Source: Cephalopachus bancanus
Lineage: Eukaryota; Chordata; Mammalia; Primates; Tarsiidae
Assembly (NCBI GenBank): GCA_027257055.1
Contig: JAPVLO010000097.1
Span: 4,999,001 to 5,063,000 of the forward strand
DNA length: 64,000 bases
Direction: 5' to 3'
Under the pieces are notes generated by a model, which ran no database searches, was not told where the DNA came from, and saw only the letters and a program-made list of their open reading frames with translations. Both the position numbers and the translations under genes were made by a program. Below, piece after piece: positions 44,346 through 55,168 of the stretch (positions are counted from its first letter, which is position 1; each line of letters opens with the position of its first letter).

Positions 44346-44613
44346 ATTCAAGGACCAGGACAGGTTTGAAGACAGCACATTATAGACTATGCTCAGGTTC
44401 CCAGTATTCCCTGTCCAAAGTGACCTGCACTTGCTTCCAGGATTTGTGTAGGACTTTTCTGTAAATCCATACTCTGAAGGCGGTTCACACCACCAGTGAC
44501 CAAGGGACAACTGTGTGGGGGCTGTGGATGGAACTTGGATGTGTGGAATGGGATCCACTACATACATGCAAGCCAGGGACCCTTGTACTGCAGAACAGAG
44601 CCAGGGCATGGAA

Positions 44614-44615
<2 letters not shown>

Positions 44616-44655
<40 letters not shown>
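44616..44655. repeat. (GT)20 microsatellite
   Basis: Uninterrupted GT dinucleotides, about 20 units. Overlapping ORFs here are repeat translations. Confidence 0.97.
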
Positions 44656-45029
44656 AGGGGAGTCTGGGGGTTGGGGAGGCAGGGTGCCGTGCTTTGAGCT
44701 GAGGGATTCTAAATTTGAACCTGATCTTCTAGTCATCATAAAGTATATCAAGGCAAGGGAGTGGAACATATTTTATTTAACCGCTTGTTAGATAGATTTA
44801 TTACTTTTAGTATTGGGATATATGGTATGTGGACTTCCATTTGTATTCTTGTCTAGGGCCTTACAAATGTTAAAGGCAAACCTGGTTGTGGTCCAGAAGT
44901 CTATTTCCAAATAACAAAGTCCTCTTTTATAATCTCAGATATTGTTAATAAATACCATCATTTAAAAGTCCTTGATGGAGCTCCATTTTTCTCTAGAAGT
45001 TCTATGCTTTTTAGACTGTGGGTTTTTGG

Positions 45030-45245
45030 ACCAACAAATGTGCATTAGAGACTAAGCTCTTCTACTTGTAACATATGAAAATCTGGACAATTTGCTTAAT
45101 CTCCCTGACTCTTAGTTTATTCATCGGCAAAATGGGCATGATAACTTACTATCTATTGTATAGAATTGTGTTAAGATCAAACTGGTAATACTTTTAAAGT
45201 GTCTGGTACATATAAATAGTAAATAAGTGGTAGCTGTCAAGTTTA
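45030..45245 (+). repeat. MIR SINE, sense
   Basis: 'gacaatttgcttaatctccctgactcttagtttattcatcggcaaaatgggcatgataactta' is the conserved MIR core, followed by 'agtgtctggtacatataaatagtaaataagtggtagct'. Confidence 0.78.
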
Positions 45246-45924
45246 TGAAGAGTTCTTCACTGTTGGTAGTTTTGGTTACAATCTTATTTGTCCAGATGTA
45301 ACTTTAGAGTTAGGATAGACTGGGGACATATTTGTCAACAAATAGAATTTATTCCCAACAGCCCTTCTCATCAAGTTTGATGAAAATGTAGTCCTATGTT
45401 AAACATGGCAACCAGTTACAAGAAGAGATCACCTTCTGTCGATTTCAGCATTTACCAACTCTGGGAAATGATCATTTAAAATTTTTGAGTTTGTGGGTCC
45501 TTTCTAATTTTTACTTGAATAAGATGCTCCTGATGAAAATCCTTTGTCTATTTTCATGTTGACCCCTCTGCCTAGCTTTTAATTGGGATTAAATTTTAAC
45601 AAACTCTCAATTGTGTGTGCCTATGTTATCACAGAATGTAGTATCAGGCATTATAAATAATTCCTAGGCAATATTTAGAATGGCTGCAAGCCATTTTTAG
45701 AATTGGCTGAGAATTATTTACAATACCCTGTTCCTTCACTTTGCCTGTCATATGTTCACTATGCATTTTTCTTAAATTCTTTTAAAGCAGTGAGGATATC
45801 ATTGCTACTCAGGAGTGTATTTCTCAGCCAAGTCAAGAATAGTGGAAAACATTTTCTTTCTTCCACAGCCTAAGTTAACTACTTGCAGTTCTGTGGTCTA
45901 ATTTGCCTTCAGGTTATGGCTCAT

Positions 45925-46165
45925 GACATTTCTTCTGTCTGGAGCCCTCTTTTCTCTTGTTCTCTTCACCATCCTTCCCCATTTTTTAATTAATTCTACT
46001 TTTGCTCCAGAGAGCTTGTCCTAACCTTGAAAGTCAGGTTTAGTGCCTCCTCCTACAAGTACCTTGTGCTTATCTTCTTTCTGTTTGCCAGTCTGTCATT
46101 ACCATTTGTACTCAGAACTCATCAAGGACAGAAACTGTCTTTTTCTCTACTGTGTACAGGAGGGA
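45925..46165 (+). repeat. L2 LINE 3' end
   Basis: 'tctggagccctcttttctcttgttctcttcacc', 'gtccta accttgaaagtcaggtttagtgcctcctcc' and 'aactcatcaaggacagaaactgtctt' follow the L2 3' order. Diverged. Confidence 0.65.
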
Positions 46166-46269
46166 GAGTAAAAATATTTAACAAGCAGTGGTAAATATTA
46201 ACAAGCCTGGAAAACTGATGGAATAGGTCCCTGAAGGCTCCCTGCTGTGTCAGGATTTAGGAAGACATT

Positions 46270-46750
46270 GTGAATGACTTTTAAATAAGCCAAAAGATTA
46301 GGAGGCATCTTCAATGGAACAATGGTGTGTGGTGCTAAGCACATTCTTCTGTGCTGTTGGATTCTATGGAGTTTGGACCTTTTGTTATCTTGAGATATCC
46401 TATAGCTCTGTAGAGAGAGAAGTTAGCTTGTAGAAAACTGATAGTAATGTAATTAATTCTTATCTATAGACATGTAAAAAATATTATCTGGTGGAAGTTC
46501 AATTGATTTCTTCTCCCTACTGTGGAAGAAGCCAGTGGTGCACCTATTAAGCAAATTAATTTCAACATATCTGATGAGCCTAGCTATTTGTCTGATCTTT
46601 GAATTCTCTTTTGAACTGGTTATAACACCTTTTCCAGTTCTCTCATTAATTGATTAATGAGTTAAATGAAATCTTTGACATATGTTTATTTTATATCTGT
46701 ATGCAAGTCATGATTTTACCATTTTTTCTTTTTAAAAAATTATCCTTAAA
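46270..46750 (+). repeat. Unidentified diverged direct repeat, copy A
   Basis: Matches 48932-49397 in order: 'ttgtgaatgacttttaaataagcc.aaag', 'aattcttatctatagacatgtaaa', 'ccctactgtggaagaagc', 'tttgaattctcttttgaactggttataa', 'attaatgagttaaatgaaat'. About 480 bp. Family unknown. Confidence 0.7.
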
Positions 46751-48931
46751 CAGTTAAGGGAATTTTTCACTTAGATTATTTAGGGGAAAAAACTAACAAA
46801 GAACAAAGCTTTCTCTTTTAGGGAAGGACTAAGGTTCTTTTCAGTTGTGTTACATTTATGTTTACTTTTAAATGCTTTGTTTCCTCTTTGATTAAGTGAA
46901 TAATCAAGCATTGTTTCTCAGGCACACATATGAAATACTATGTTAATCCCATGTTCAAATTTCCTCTAAGATCCTTCTAAATGTTTGCCTTCAAAAACTC
47001 AAATTTCAAGAAAAAGAAAAAAACCTTTCCAGATAACTTTTATACCTAAAACTATCTCTGAGATTTCCCAAAAGATCCCTGGAAAATTACAATGACTAAT
47101 TCCTATAAAATGATACTAGAAATAATTAGGTTTGTTTAATGAGTTGCCAAATCAGAAGACATGCTCAGATTTCCCCAAGTTCAATTAGAATACAGAAAAT
47201 ATAACAATATAAATATTTCAGAAATAGTGTGCTTTCATGGGAATTTCCTAGAGATCTGTCAGTGCCAACATTGTCCATAATATGTTCCTATTAATCAGAA
47301 TTCTGATGATGGTTTGCCTGATATTGTTAGGCAAAAATAGTAGTGTTATTGTCCAATTTCAGTAATTATTTAAAATGCTTACTTGGAACAAATTTCTTTA
47401 ATTTGAATTTAGCATTGTCTGGCCAGTGGTTCTAATTTGAGAGGTACATCAGACTTATCCATAGAGTATTATAAACATATATATATCTAAGCTCTTCTCC
47501 AGAGTTACTGAATGTCTTTACTTGATATTCTTGGTATATTCTTGATAGAGTATGGATACAATATCTGAGAATTATTACATATTATACCTCAAGTTTTTCT
47601 ATAAAATTATATTCATGCATTTATAAATCAGATGTAACATTTGAATATATATTTAATAATACCCTTAGAGATATTTTGTCTAAAATAATTTTTGAAATAG
47701 CTTTATTGTTTTGTATACTATAGAAACAAATTTCCTTGTCAACTACTTTATTCTGAACTCATATCAGCTCTTTTATATTTGATAATTAACAGTAATAAAT
47801 AACCAAGCCTATTTCACATTGCTGTCAAATGCAGATAGATTTTGGTTTACTCTGACTCTCACCTCAATGAGCAGAATTATATCAAAGTTTGTATTGCCAC
47901 TGATCAATGACTCTTCTAAGAATAAATTCTTGGATAAAGATGGCATTGCTTACCAATGGGCTGAGTCAGATTTCCAAACTCTTTTTAGCCAATAAGCAGA
48001 AGGCTTCCGGAGTCTGCTAGTCCAATATTTGGTAGAACATAATTTAATTACCTAGGACTGATGAGCTGATGTGGACATTTTTATTACGAATATTTGTTTC
48101 TAATACTATTGTGTTCTTTTAATGTCCTCTCTTCTACATATGTAAGCAACTTCACCTTTTTTGTTTTTTAAATTCTTGAGCTACCTGTAACCTGCAATAG
48201 TTTAGTACATGCTGCTATTGACACAAGATTTTCAAATGATATCTAATGCTCACTAACCCCTTTCCTTTCTTTTGTTTCCCCAGTCCCCATAACCAGAAAT
48301 CAGAAACTCTTACTGTTTCTTTACTGTTCATGGCAATTTAGTTATTTGAATAGGCTCGGTACAAATTTGTCCTCCTTTGTATCAAGATATAATTTTAAAA
48401 ATCAGGTATGCAACTAAGTTCTTGCCTGGAATGTAATGTTTGAGACTGGTTCTCACTAAATCAGGTATAAGAGCCATTTTTAAGGAATAAAATTAACTTA
48501 TTTTACATTACTTATGACTTTCTCATGGAGCCAATGCCTGTAAAGGCCTTTAAGAAAGACTGGACTGGAACCCCACTTCCAGGAGTCCAACTTCGCAGAT
48601 GCTGAGGAAGGCCAGTGACCTTGAGAAGAGAGGGATTCACCTGCAGGTAAAATTTGATGAAGAGTTTTTTAGAGGCTTGATTTCCTAGCTTTGGGATACC
48701 AAAAATTAGAAACGTTAAAAAGCCGAAACTGACATTTCCTATGAAAATCTTTCAACAGAGGTTAATTTTGTGATTGTTCAATACTGTAGAGCTCTGGATT
48801 TTCAAATCAAACTTTAGAATGCATCTTGCTGCATTTCTGCAAATGATCAGGCCAAGTCTAATGGGACCAGCCTTACAATAATGTGTTATTATTCTTGATC
48901 AAGAGGGGAAGATTGCACCAGAAAATTGTGA
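46751..48931. other. Unassigned sequence between two diverged repeats
   Basis: The segment 48530-48650 ('ggagccaatgcctgtaaaggcctttaagaaagactggactgg...gatgctgaggaaggccagtgaccttgagaag') is transcript-like and resembles an ERV leader/internal phrase to me, but I cannot name it. The rest is AT-rich, with no ORF of note. Confidence 0.35.
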
Positions 48932-49397
48932 GTGACTTTTAAATGGACCGAAAGGTCGCCAGGTGTCATCAGTGAAAAACTGTACCTTTTTTGAAGCACA
49001 GCGTTGGTATGCAACTAAGTGTTTCTGAGTTATTTTATAATTCTATAGAGATAACTGGATATAGTTAACTCTATAAAATTTAATTGTACAACACTGATTT
49101 AAAACAAATGATTCTTGTCTATGTACATGCAAAGAGTTTTTGTATCGTAGAGGTTCAAAAAATTCCTCCACTCCACTGTGGAATGAGCAAGTTTTGCATC
49201 TCTTAATCAAATTTGTTTCAACATTCCTGGTGGGCTTTTTTGTCCAGCCTTTGAATTTTCCTTTGAAGTGGTTGTAATAGTTTTTACAGTTACCTCATGA
49301 ATTAATGAATTAAATAAATCTTAGACATTTGTTCTTATTTATGTCTTTATGAGAGACATGATTATACTTTATTATGAAAAATTGTCCTTTAACCAAA
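48932..49397 (+). repeat. Unidentified diverged direct repeat, copy B
   Basis: Partner of 46270-46750, start-to-start distance about 2.66 kb. The two could be diverged LTRs or two copies of one repeat; they lack visible terminal TG/CA. Confidence 0.7.
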
Positions 49398-49976
49398 TGT
49401 AAACTTTTCTGTTGCTGGATAACAAAAGAAGGACCCCCAGAAGTTTGGGGAAGAGGGTCACTGGGGAACTTAAGGTAGCTGCGGTTTTTCAACTGGTGAA
49501 ATTATTTTAATGCCTTAAGAACTGATATGTCTGTATCTGGGCACATTGCTTGGATTCATTCCTGATTATGTCCCAGTATTTGCATAGCACCTACCTGAAG
49601 CAGGCATGCCAAAATATCCCCCCCACCCCCACCCCACCACATGACTTGAATTGTGGATAGAAAAAAAGACCTATGTGAATGGTTGGATGGCTGGATATGT
49701 AGGGCCAAATTTGCTCTTGATTCCACAATGATTCCAGAAAACTCCTAAAATAAAAACACAAGAATAACAAAGTTTTTTTTTTCATTCTGATGCAGAGTTG
49801 GTAGCTCAGGTAAGGAAATATTAAGGAACTTCCTTGAGCTACTTCTCTGATGAAAACTAACAAATGTTTAATGAACACATACAATGTATGCGCCTGGCAC
49901 TATTATGAATGTTACTCATATTCTCTAATTTTAATTCTAAATAGACCTAAGACCAAGGTCCTCTTATTGGGTCCAT
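49398..49976. other. Unassigned sequence
   Basis: Includes a C-rich tract (about 49619-49638). No gene seen. Confidence 0.5.
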
Positions 49977-50214
49977 TTTTTTTTTTGAGTTGGAGTCTCA
50001 CTCCATCGCCCAGGCTGGAGTGCAGTGGCACGCTCACGAACACCCCAGCGTCGACCTGCTGGGCTCCGGTGATCCTTCTGCCTCAGCCTTCCAAATAGCT
50101 GGAACTACAGGCATGTGCAACCACTCCCGGCTAATTTTTTGATTTATTGTAGAGACAAGGACTCACCATGTTGCCCAGGCTGGTCTCGAACCGACAGGCT
50201 AAGGCAATCCTCTC
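49977..50214 (-). mobile_element. Alu SINE, 5' truncated
   Basis: Antisense: complete right arm, left arm cut at 'ggcaatcctctcg'. First Alu after a 12.7-kb stretch without one. Confidence 0.92.
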
Positions 50215-51660
50215 GTCCCTGTGGGAGTAGGTACACTCTCCTCTAATAGGAGCTGGTATGTGCCCTTGAGGGTGCTTGGGAAGCTGCTGTTTTAGGAGGT
50301 TATCATCTCTGTTGGTGGAAGATATAAAGTAGGTAGCCAACAAATAAAATCATCACAAGAAGTCCCAAGACAAACACATTTTAGACAGGAGTGACCTCCC
50401 TCTTTTTCTTTGCTTTGTCTTCCGATGTGCTATATTAACTATCTTTAAGTAAGTGCTTGTTTGTTTCCTTTATTACTGCTTTTCTTGCACACTCCGTCCA
50501 TCCCCTCTGATCTGAACTTCTGGCAGAATAAGAATCAGGGCTCTGCTGAGCCTGAGCCAATCCTAGTATTGCTCTGTAATGACTTCAGGGGTGTGTTCTT
50601 GGCTGCCTCTAGCTTGATTTCAGCTGGCTTTTGTTCACTCAGTGGCAGATTGTGAAATAACATGTGTTTCTTATGCACCAAGTTCCTCATCCGTGTGGCA
50701 TCTGACATTTTCATTACTGCTTGTCACAAACTTCACAGCATCTCCTGTTGGAGTCCTCAGCGATTAGTTCAGCATTTACTTATGCTGGGTCTTTGCTCTC
50801 TAACGCATGGAGACATTGCCAGCCCTTGGAGAGTTAGATCCGTCAATGTGAAAAATAGGCTTGTTGTTTATTTCTTGTAGCCACTGTGTGTGCTAAAGCT
50901 GGATCTCAGTTCCTCTTTCTGGCACGAGAACACAGAAAATCCCAGCGTCTGCCGCTGTAGGGGTGGGTAGGGAGGAGAAGTCACACTTCCGCCGGAGCTC
51001 TGGCCGCTTATTTCCAAGTGTTGGTGAATAGAAGACAGACACTCTTGTTTCAGCACATTTAAAATCAAACTCACCTCTCTTCTTTGACCTCTGAATTGTC
51101 TCTCATCCTCCTTATTTCTGTAATGTAATAACCATCTCTCCAGTTATTCCTTCTCAACACCAGGAACTATTTTTCTCTATCTCTTTTCATGCTTGATATC
51201 TAATTGATTGGAAGTCAATTTGCCTTGTGCACCTCTCCTCTTATCATCCCTCTTCACATTCTCTGCATTTAGTTCCTCAGCATTACTATTTCCTCAAGAA
51301 TTACATTTAGGCAGGACCCCACATCCCTACATTTTCGTAGGGTAGAGAGATCTTTGCTGAAGAAGGATTGGTGTCTTCCTTATGACCAGTTAGGGTTTGA
51401 GTTTCAAAACGTAGTCAGCTCTGCTCCAGTGAAGAGGACTGGGCTGTATTTAAATTTCAAAACTATCTTCCCTCCCACCCATGCTCTCTTAGAGCCTAGA
51501 GAAGCCTTAGTTTAAGCCACATCTTGTATCATAGCTTTTCCTTGCCTGAACCTTACTGAGTTTGGCTAAAAAGGGGAGGTTTGCTTTCCAAGCAGAAGGC
51601 ATTCCAGGCATTGCTTTAACTAGGTGAATTCAAGCATGAGCCAAATGATTTACTATCATT
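50215..51660. other. Unassigned sequence
   Basis: ORFs up to about 72 codons with no recognisable features. Somewhat GC-richer at 50520-51010. Confidence 0.45.
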
Positions 51661-51664
51661 ATTA

Positions 51665-51953
51665 TTATTATTTAGACAAGGTTCTTCTCTTTCACCCAGG
51701 CTGGAGTACAGTGACACAGTCACAGCTCGCTGCAGACTTGACCTCCTGAGCTCATGTGATGCTCACCTCAGCCTTCCGAGTAGTTGGGATTACAGGCATG
51801 TGCCACCATTCTTGGTTTTTAAAAAAATATTTGTGTAGAGATAGGATCTTACTATGTTGCCCAGCCTGGTCTCAAATCCCTCCCCTCAAGTGATTCTCCT
51901 GCCTCAGGCTTCCAAAGTGTTGGGATTAACGGCATAAGCCACCACGTCAGGCC
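51665..51953 (-). mobile_element. Old Alu, dimeric
   Basis: Antisense J-like dimer with an (ATT)n tail, ending 'gccaccacgtcaggcc'. Confidence 0.9.
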
Positions 51954-52177
51954 CTGAGCTGAATTATTTTAAAAGCAACTTTCAACCCTTCCTGCCTCCC
52001 ACCAAATTTTCATGCTACTAAGGAAACCCCATTCTTTTTCCTTATGGATCCCACTCTGGCCTTGATATCACTCCATAACAGTTAGATTGAGAGAACAACA
52101 AAGACTAGTTAACTTCAGTCTGAAGCAGACTTCTTGCCATGTGCTCATCCCTGCCTGTGCTTCCTTCCTGGCCCATT
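51954..52177. other. Unassigned short sequence
   Basis: Nothing recognised. Confidence 0.5.
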
Positions 52178-52738
52178 CCTTTTTTTTTTTTTTTAATTTT
52201 TATTATAAAGATGTGAGGTGCAATTCAGGGTTAGGTGTACAAACATTGATCACACAGGTACCCCTGTTGATGAGGTATGCCCCTCCCTCCCTAGAAGTTT
52301 CCCTCAACTGTCAATTACACCCCCTACTCCCCATCGACAGATTCCTATTACTGCCAATCACTTTCTTATAGCATTATCATTGTTCAAGGTCATCTTATGA
52401 GTGAGAGCATATGGAACTCTGTTCTTTGTGATAAATCACTGAGTATGATCGACTCCAAATCCATCCAGGTTGCTGCAAAGTCCATATATTTGTCCTTCTT
52501 TATGGCTGCATAATATTCTGTGTATATGTACCACATTTTTTTTATCTAGTCCAACTTCAATGGGCAACATGGTCGGTTTCATGTTTTTGCTATTGTGACT
52601 AGAGCTGCAGCAAACATACATGTGCAGGTATCTTCTTTGTAGAATAATTTGAGTTCCTCTGGGTATATTCCCAATAGGGGAATCGCTGGGTCATATGGAA
52701 TCTCAATTTCTAGTTCTTTCAGAAATCACCACACCGTA
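52178..52738 (-). mobile_element. L1 3' fragment, antisense
   Basis: Collinear with the 3' end of the full-length L1 at 54953 ('gtgaggtgcaattcagggttaggtgtacaaac', 'gggtatattcccaataggggaatcgctgggtcatatgg'). It breaks at the position matching about 55520 there, so it is a 5'-truncated insertion of a related subfamily. Confidence 0.92.
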
Positions 52739-53640
52739 AGCCTATTCTGTAGCCCAGGGTCAGAAATGACAGGCTTCATCCAATGGTCACCACAGCCCAT
52801 TCAGAACAATGGCAACACTTTCAGTCTCTCCTCTAAGCGTCTCCTGCCCCGTCTTCCACTGGTCCCCATTCCTCACCCTGTCCCCACTGGCCTGCATTTG
52901 CCCTTGCTGCTCATGACTGGAAACATTGGCTGCTGCATGACTCAGGAGATCTTCTCTCAGAATGTATACTTTAGTGTCCACTGAAGTGGCTCTGCTCTCC
53001 ATGGGGTGCGATCATGAAAAGGTTTTATTTTTATTCAGTCATTCCTTTAAACCATGTTCTGTTGACTCACTCTTTTGTCCCTTGAGCTCAGGAACAGCAG
53101 TCTGTTCGCTTTCAGTTATTAAAATCTGGATCAATCTGACTCAGACCTCAAGTGTCATGCCTTCCCTTGACAGGGCAGGACTAAGCCATGGCCCACGGGA
53201 TCCCCACCTGCTGTGGGGAAGGGGAGGGGCCCACTCTGTCACCGCCGCTCCTCCCCCTCCTCAGAGTCTCAGGTGGGGTGGGACACTGGGAGGAGAGGAG
53301 CCGTGGCAAGGATGGTTTTATGTGACTGATCCAACGGGGACTGATGTTCTCCTGGCTGTTGCTCTTTCTGAAGTCGTGTTTACGGGCTGCTGTCTTCAGA
53401 GGGCCCTCCACAGGACATAATTCCCTGTTGGGGGAAAGGGAAGGGCAGTGAGAGTCACCTCCAGATGTTCCAGAAAGTGAAAGGAAGGGCTCACCTCTTC
53501 CATGGACCTCTAAGCCTCTTCAAAGCCCTAGACAATAACACCTCAAAGACAGTCATCAGCCTCAAAGCTTGCAGGTGGAAGTTCAAGTGGTTCTTGAAAT
53601 TATTTGACTGTTATTGGAATCATCTGTCTATTTGGAATAG
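52739..53640. other. GC-richer unassigned patch
   Basis: The block 52780-53440 is clearly GC-richer than its surroundings and contains a 152-codon frame (52962-53420, plus) and a 76-codon antisense frame. No protein family is recognised, and high GC alone opens frames. It could hold a diverged exon, promoter or LTR. Confidence 0.35.
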
Positions 53641-53989
53641 CAACTGAGAAAAGGTTTTTTTTTTAACTTAAAAGTACATTCCAGAGATGTGCTTTGGACT
53701 ATACAGCTAGCAATGCATTTGATGGCTTTTTTTGATAAGTTAGTAGAGAGGACTAAGGAAGGGAGTGACTTGGCACATGAAAGTCTTTCTTTTTGTTATT
53801 AGAAAATGGTTCTTTCTTCAGCTTTACAGCATTCAAACAGGGAAAATCAAGGGCTGTGATCCTGATGTCTGCCTCCTTAGATTCAGAACCATTTGCTCAC
53901 AGTTCTTGGATTATTTATTGTCTTTATTCCCTCTCACCCCTAAACCTAGTTTTACTTTTTTCTTACATGGAATACAATCTTTTTTCTCC

Positions 53990-54498
53990 CTATATCTTGC
54001 AGATTGATGATGTTTACTCAAGGTGGGCTAGGGTCCCAGTAGAGTAGAATCGAGCAATTTTGGTGGCTTCTGGGGCCCCTCCAAGCCCGGTTGGTGCTAT
54101 TAAGACTGCGGTCCATCTTTCTGGGGCTGGACACTGGTAGTCCTCTGAACTGAGCATTGACTTTGTTCGGCAGCAATTACTGCTGATCCCAGTTGGTGAC
54201 ATCTTATACCAGAAGCTAGTTCTGCCTTATCTTCATTGGAGCAGTAAGCATTATGGCCAATGAATATTTTTGTCCTTTTTCTTTCTGTAATTTTCCTTGT
54301 GGCAGAAGTGATTTCACTCTTTCAAGTTTAGCACCTCCCTTGACTGAGGTCTTAGATAAGTTCTCAAGGAACTGTGCTGGGAAACAAGTGTGTGGCTGCC
54401 CTCTCTGACACTGATGGGAATTTTTAGGGCTCAGAAGGAGATGATATTTCACTGAGTCTTTTGCAGTATACGGTGGTGGTTCTGAATTACAGAGCATT
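53990..54498 (-). pseudogene. Transcript-like sequence, possible retrocopy, unidentified
   Basis: On the minus strand two adjacent frames (54216-54497 and 54014-54202) have protein-like composition (PPPYTAKDSVKYHLLLSP; LQKEKGQKYSLAIML; SSEDYQCPAPERWTA). They are broken against each other as in a decayed processed copy. A T-run at about 53655-53664 could be the poly-A tail. I cannot name a parent gene and may be wrong about coding origin. Confidence 0.3.
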
Positions 54499-54509
54499 AA
54501 GACTTAAGA

Positions 54510-54804
54510 CATAGCCGGGCTCGGTGGCTCAGCCTGTAATCCCGCGCCTTTGGGAGGCTGAGGTGAGTGGATTGCCTGAACCCGCGGGTTCGAGACCCGC
54601 CTGGGCAGCGAGACCTCATCTCTACAATAAATCAAAAAATCAGCCGGGCATGGTAGTGCATGCCTGTAATTCCGGCTACTCGGAAGGCTAAGGCGGAAGG
54701 ATCGCCGGAGCCCAGCAGGTCGAGGCTGCGGTGGCCGGAAGTGGCCACTGCACTCCAGTCTGGGCGACAGAGTGAGACTCCAACTCAAAAAAAAAAAAAA
54801 AAAA
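54510..54804 (+). mobile_element. Alu SINE, youngest-looking local subfamily
   Basis: Sense dimer, very CpG-rich, with CCCGCGCCTTTGGG, GGGCAGCGAGACC (7-bp deletion), the linker ACAATAAATCAAAAAATCAG and GACTCCAACTC plus a pure A-tail. Exact 11-bp duplication aagacttaaga (54499-54509 and 54805-54815). Best model for the younger subfamily. Confidence 0.96.
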
Positions 54805-54815
54805 AAGACTTAAGA

Positions 54816-54935
54816 AATAAGCCCCCAAACCCCTCAAAGTATTCATCTTTAAATCATTGCAAATTCTCTCCCTAGGCTCCGGGGGTCTTAATAACTTTCT
54901 CTCAGATGGGGCTCTTTTGAATCTTTTATGACATG
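54816..54935. other. Short unique flank between Alu and L1
   Basis: Nothing recognised; it serves as the left flank of the L1 insertion. Confidence 0.6.
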
Positions 54936-55168
54936 CCCAAGTTGTATTTTATTTATTTATTTATTTTTTCTTTTTTTTTATATTATGATATTGTGGAGTA
55001 AAATTAAGGGTTAGGTATACAAATATGTTTCGTTCAGGCACCCTTGTTGATAAGAGGTGTTTCCCCGTCCCCATACAGATATTTGCTACTGTTAATCCGA
55101 CCCCCCGCATAGTTTCCCACTACTGTCAGTCATTTTCTTATAGTATTACATTGGATGTTCAAGGTCCA

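Noticed and set aside
44485..44791. Overlapping ORFs with poly-CV or poly-HT stretches
   Set aside because: Translation of the (GT)20 microsatellite in several frames.
49619..49638. C-rich tract as a strong G-quadruplex (minus strand)
   Set aside because: Only an uneven set of G-runs (2, 4, 5, 7); weaker than the L1 tract and with no context, so not listed as a finding.
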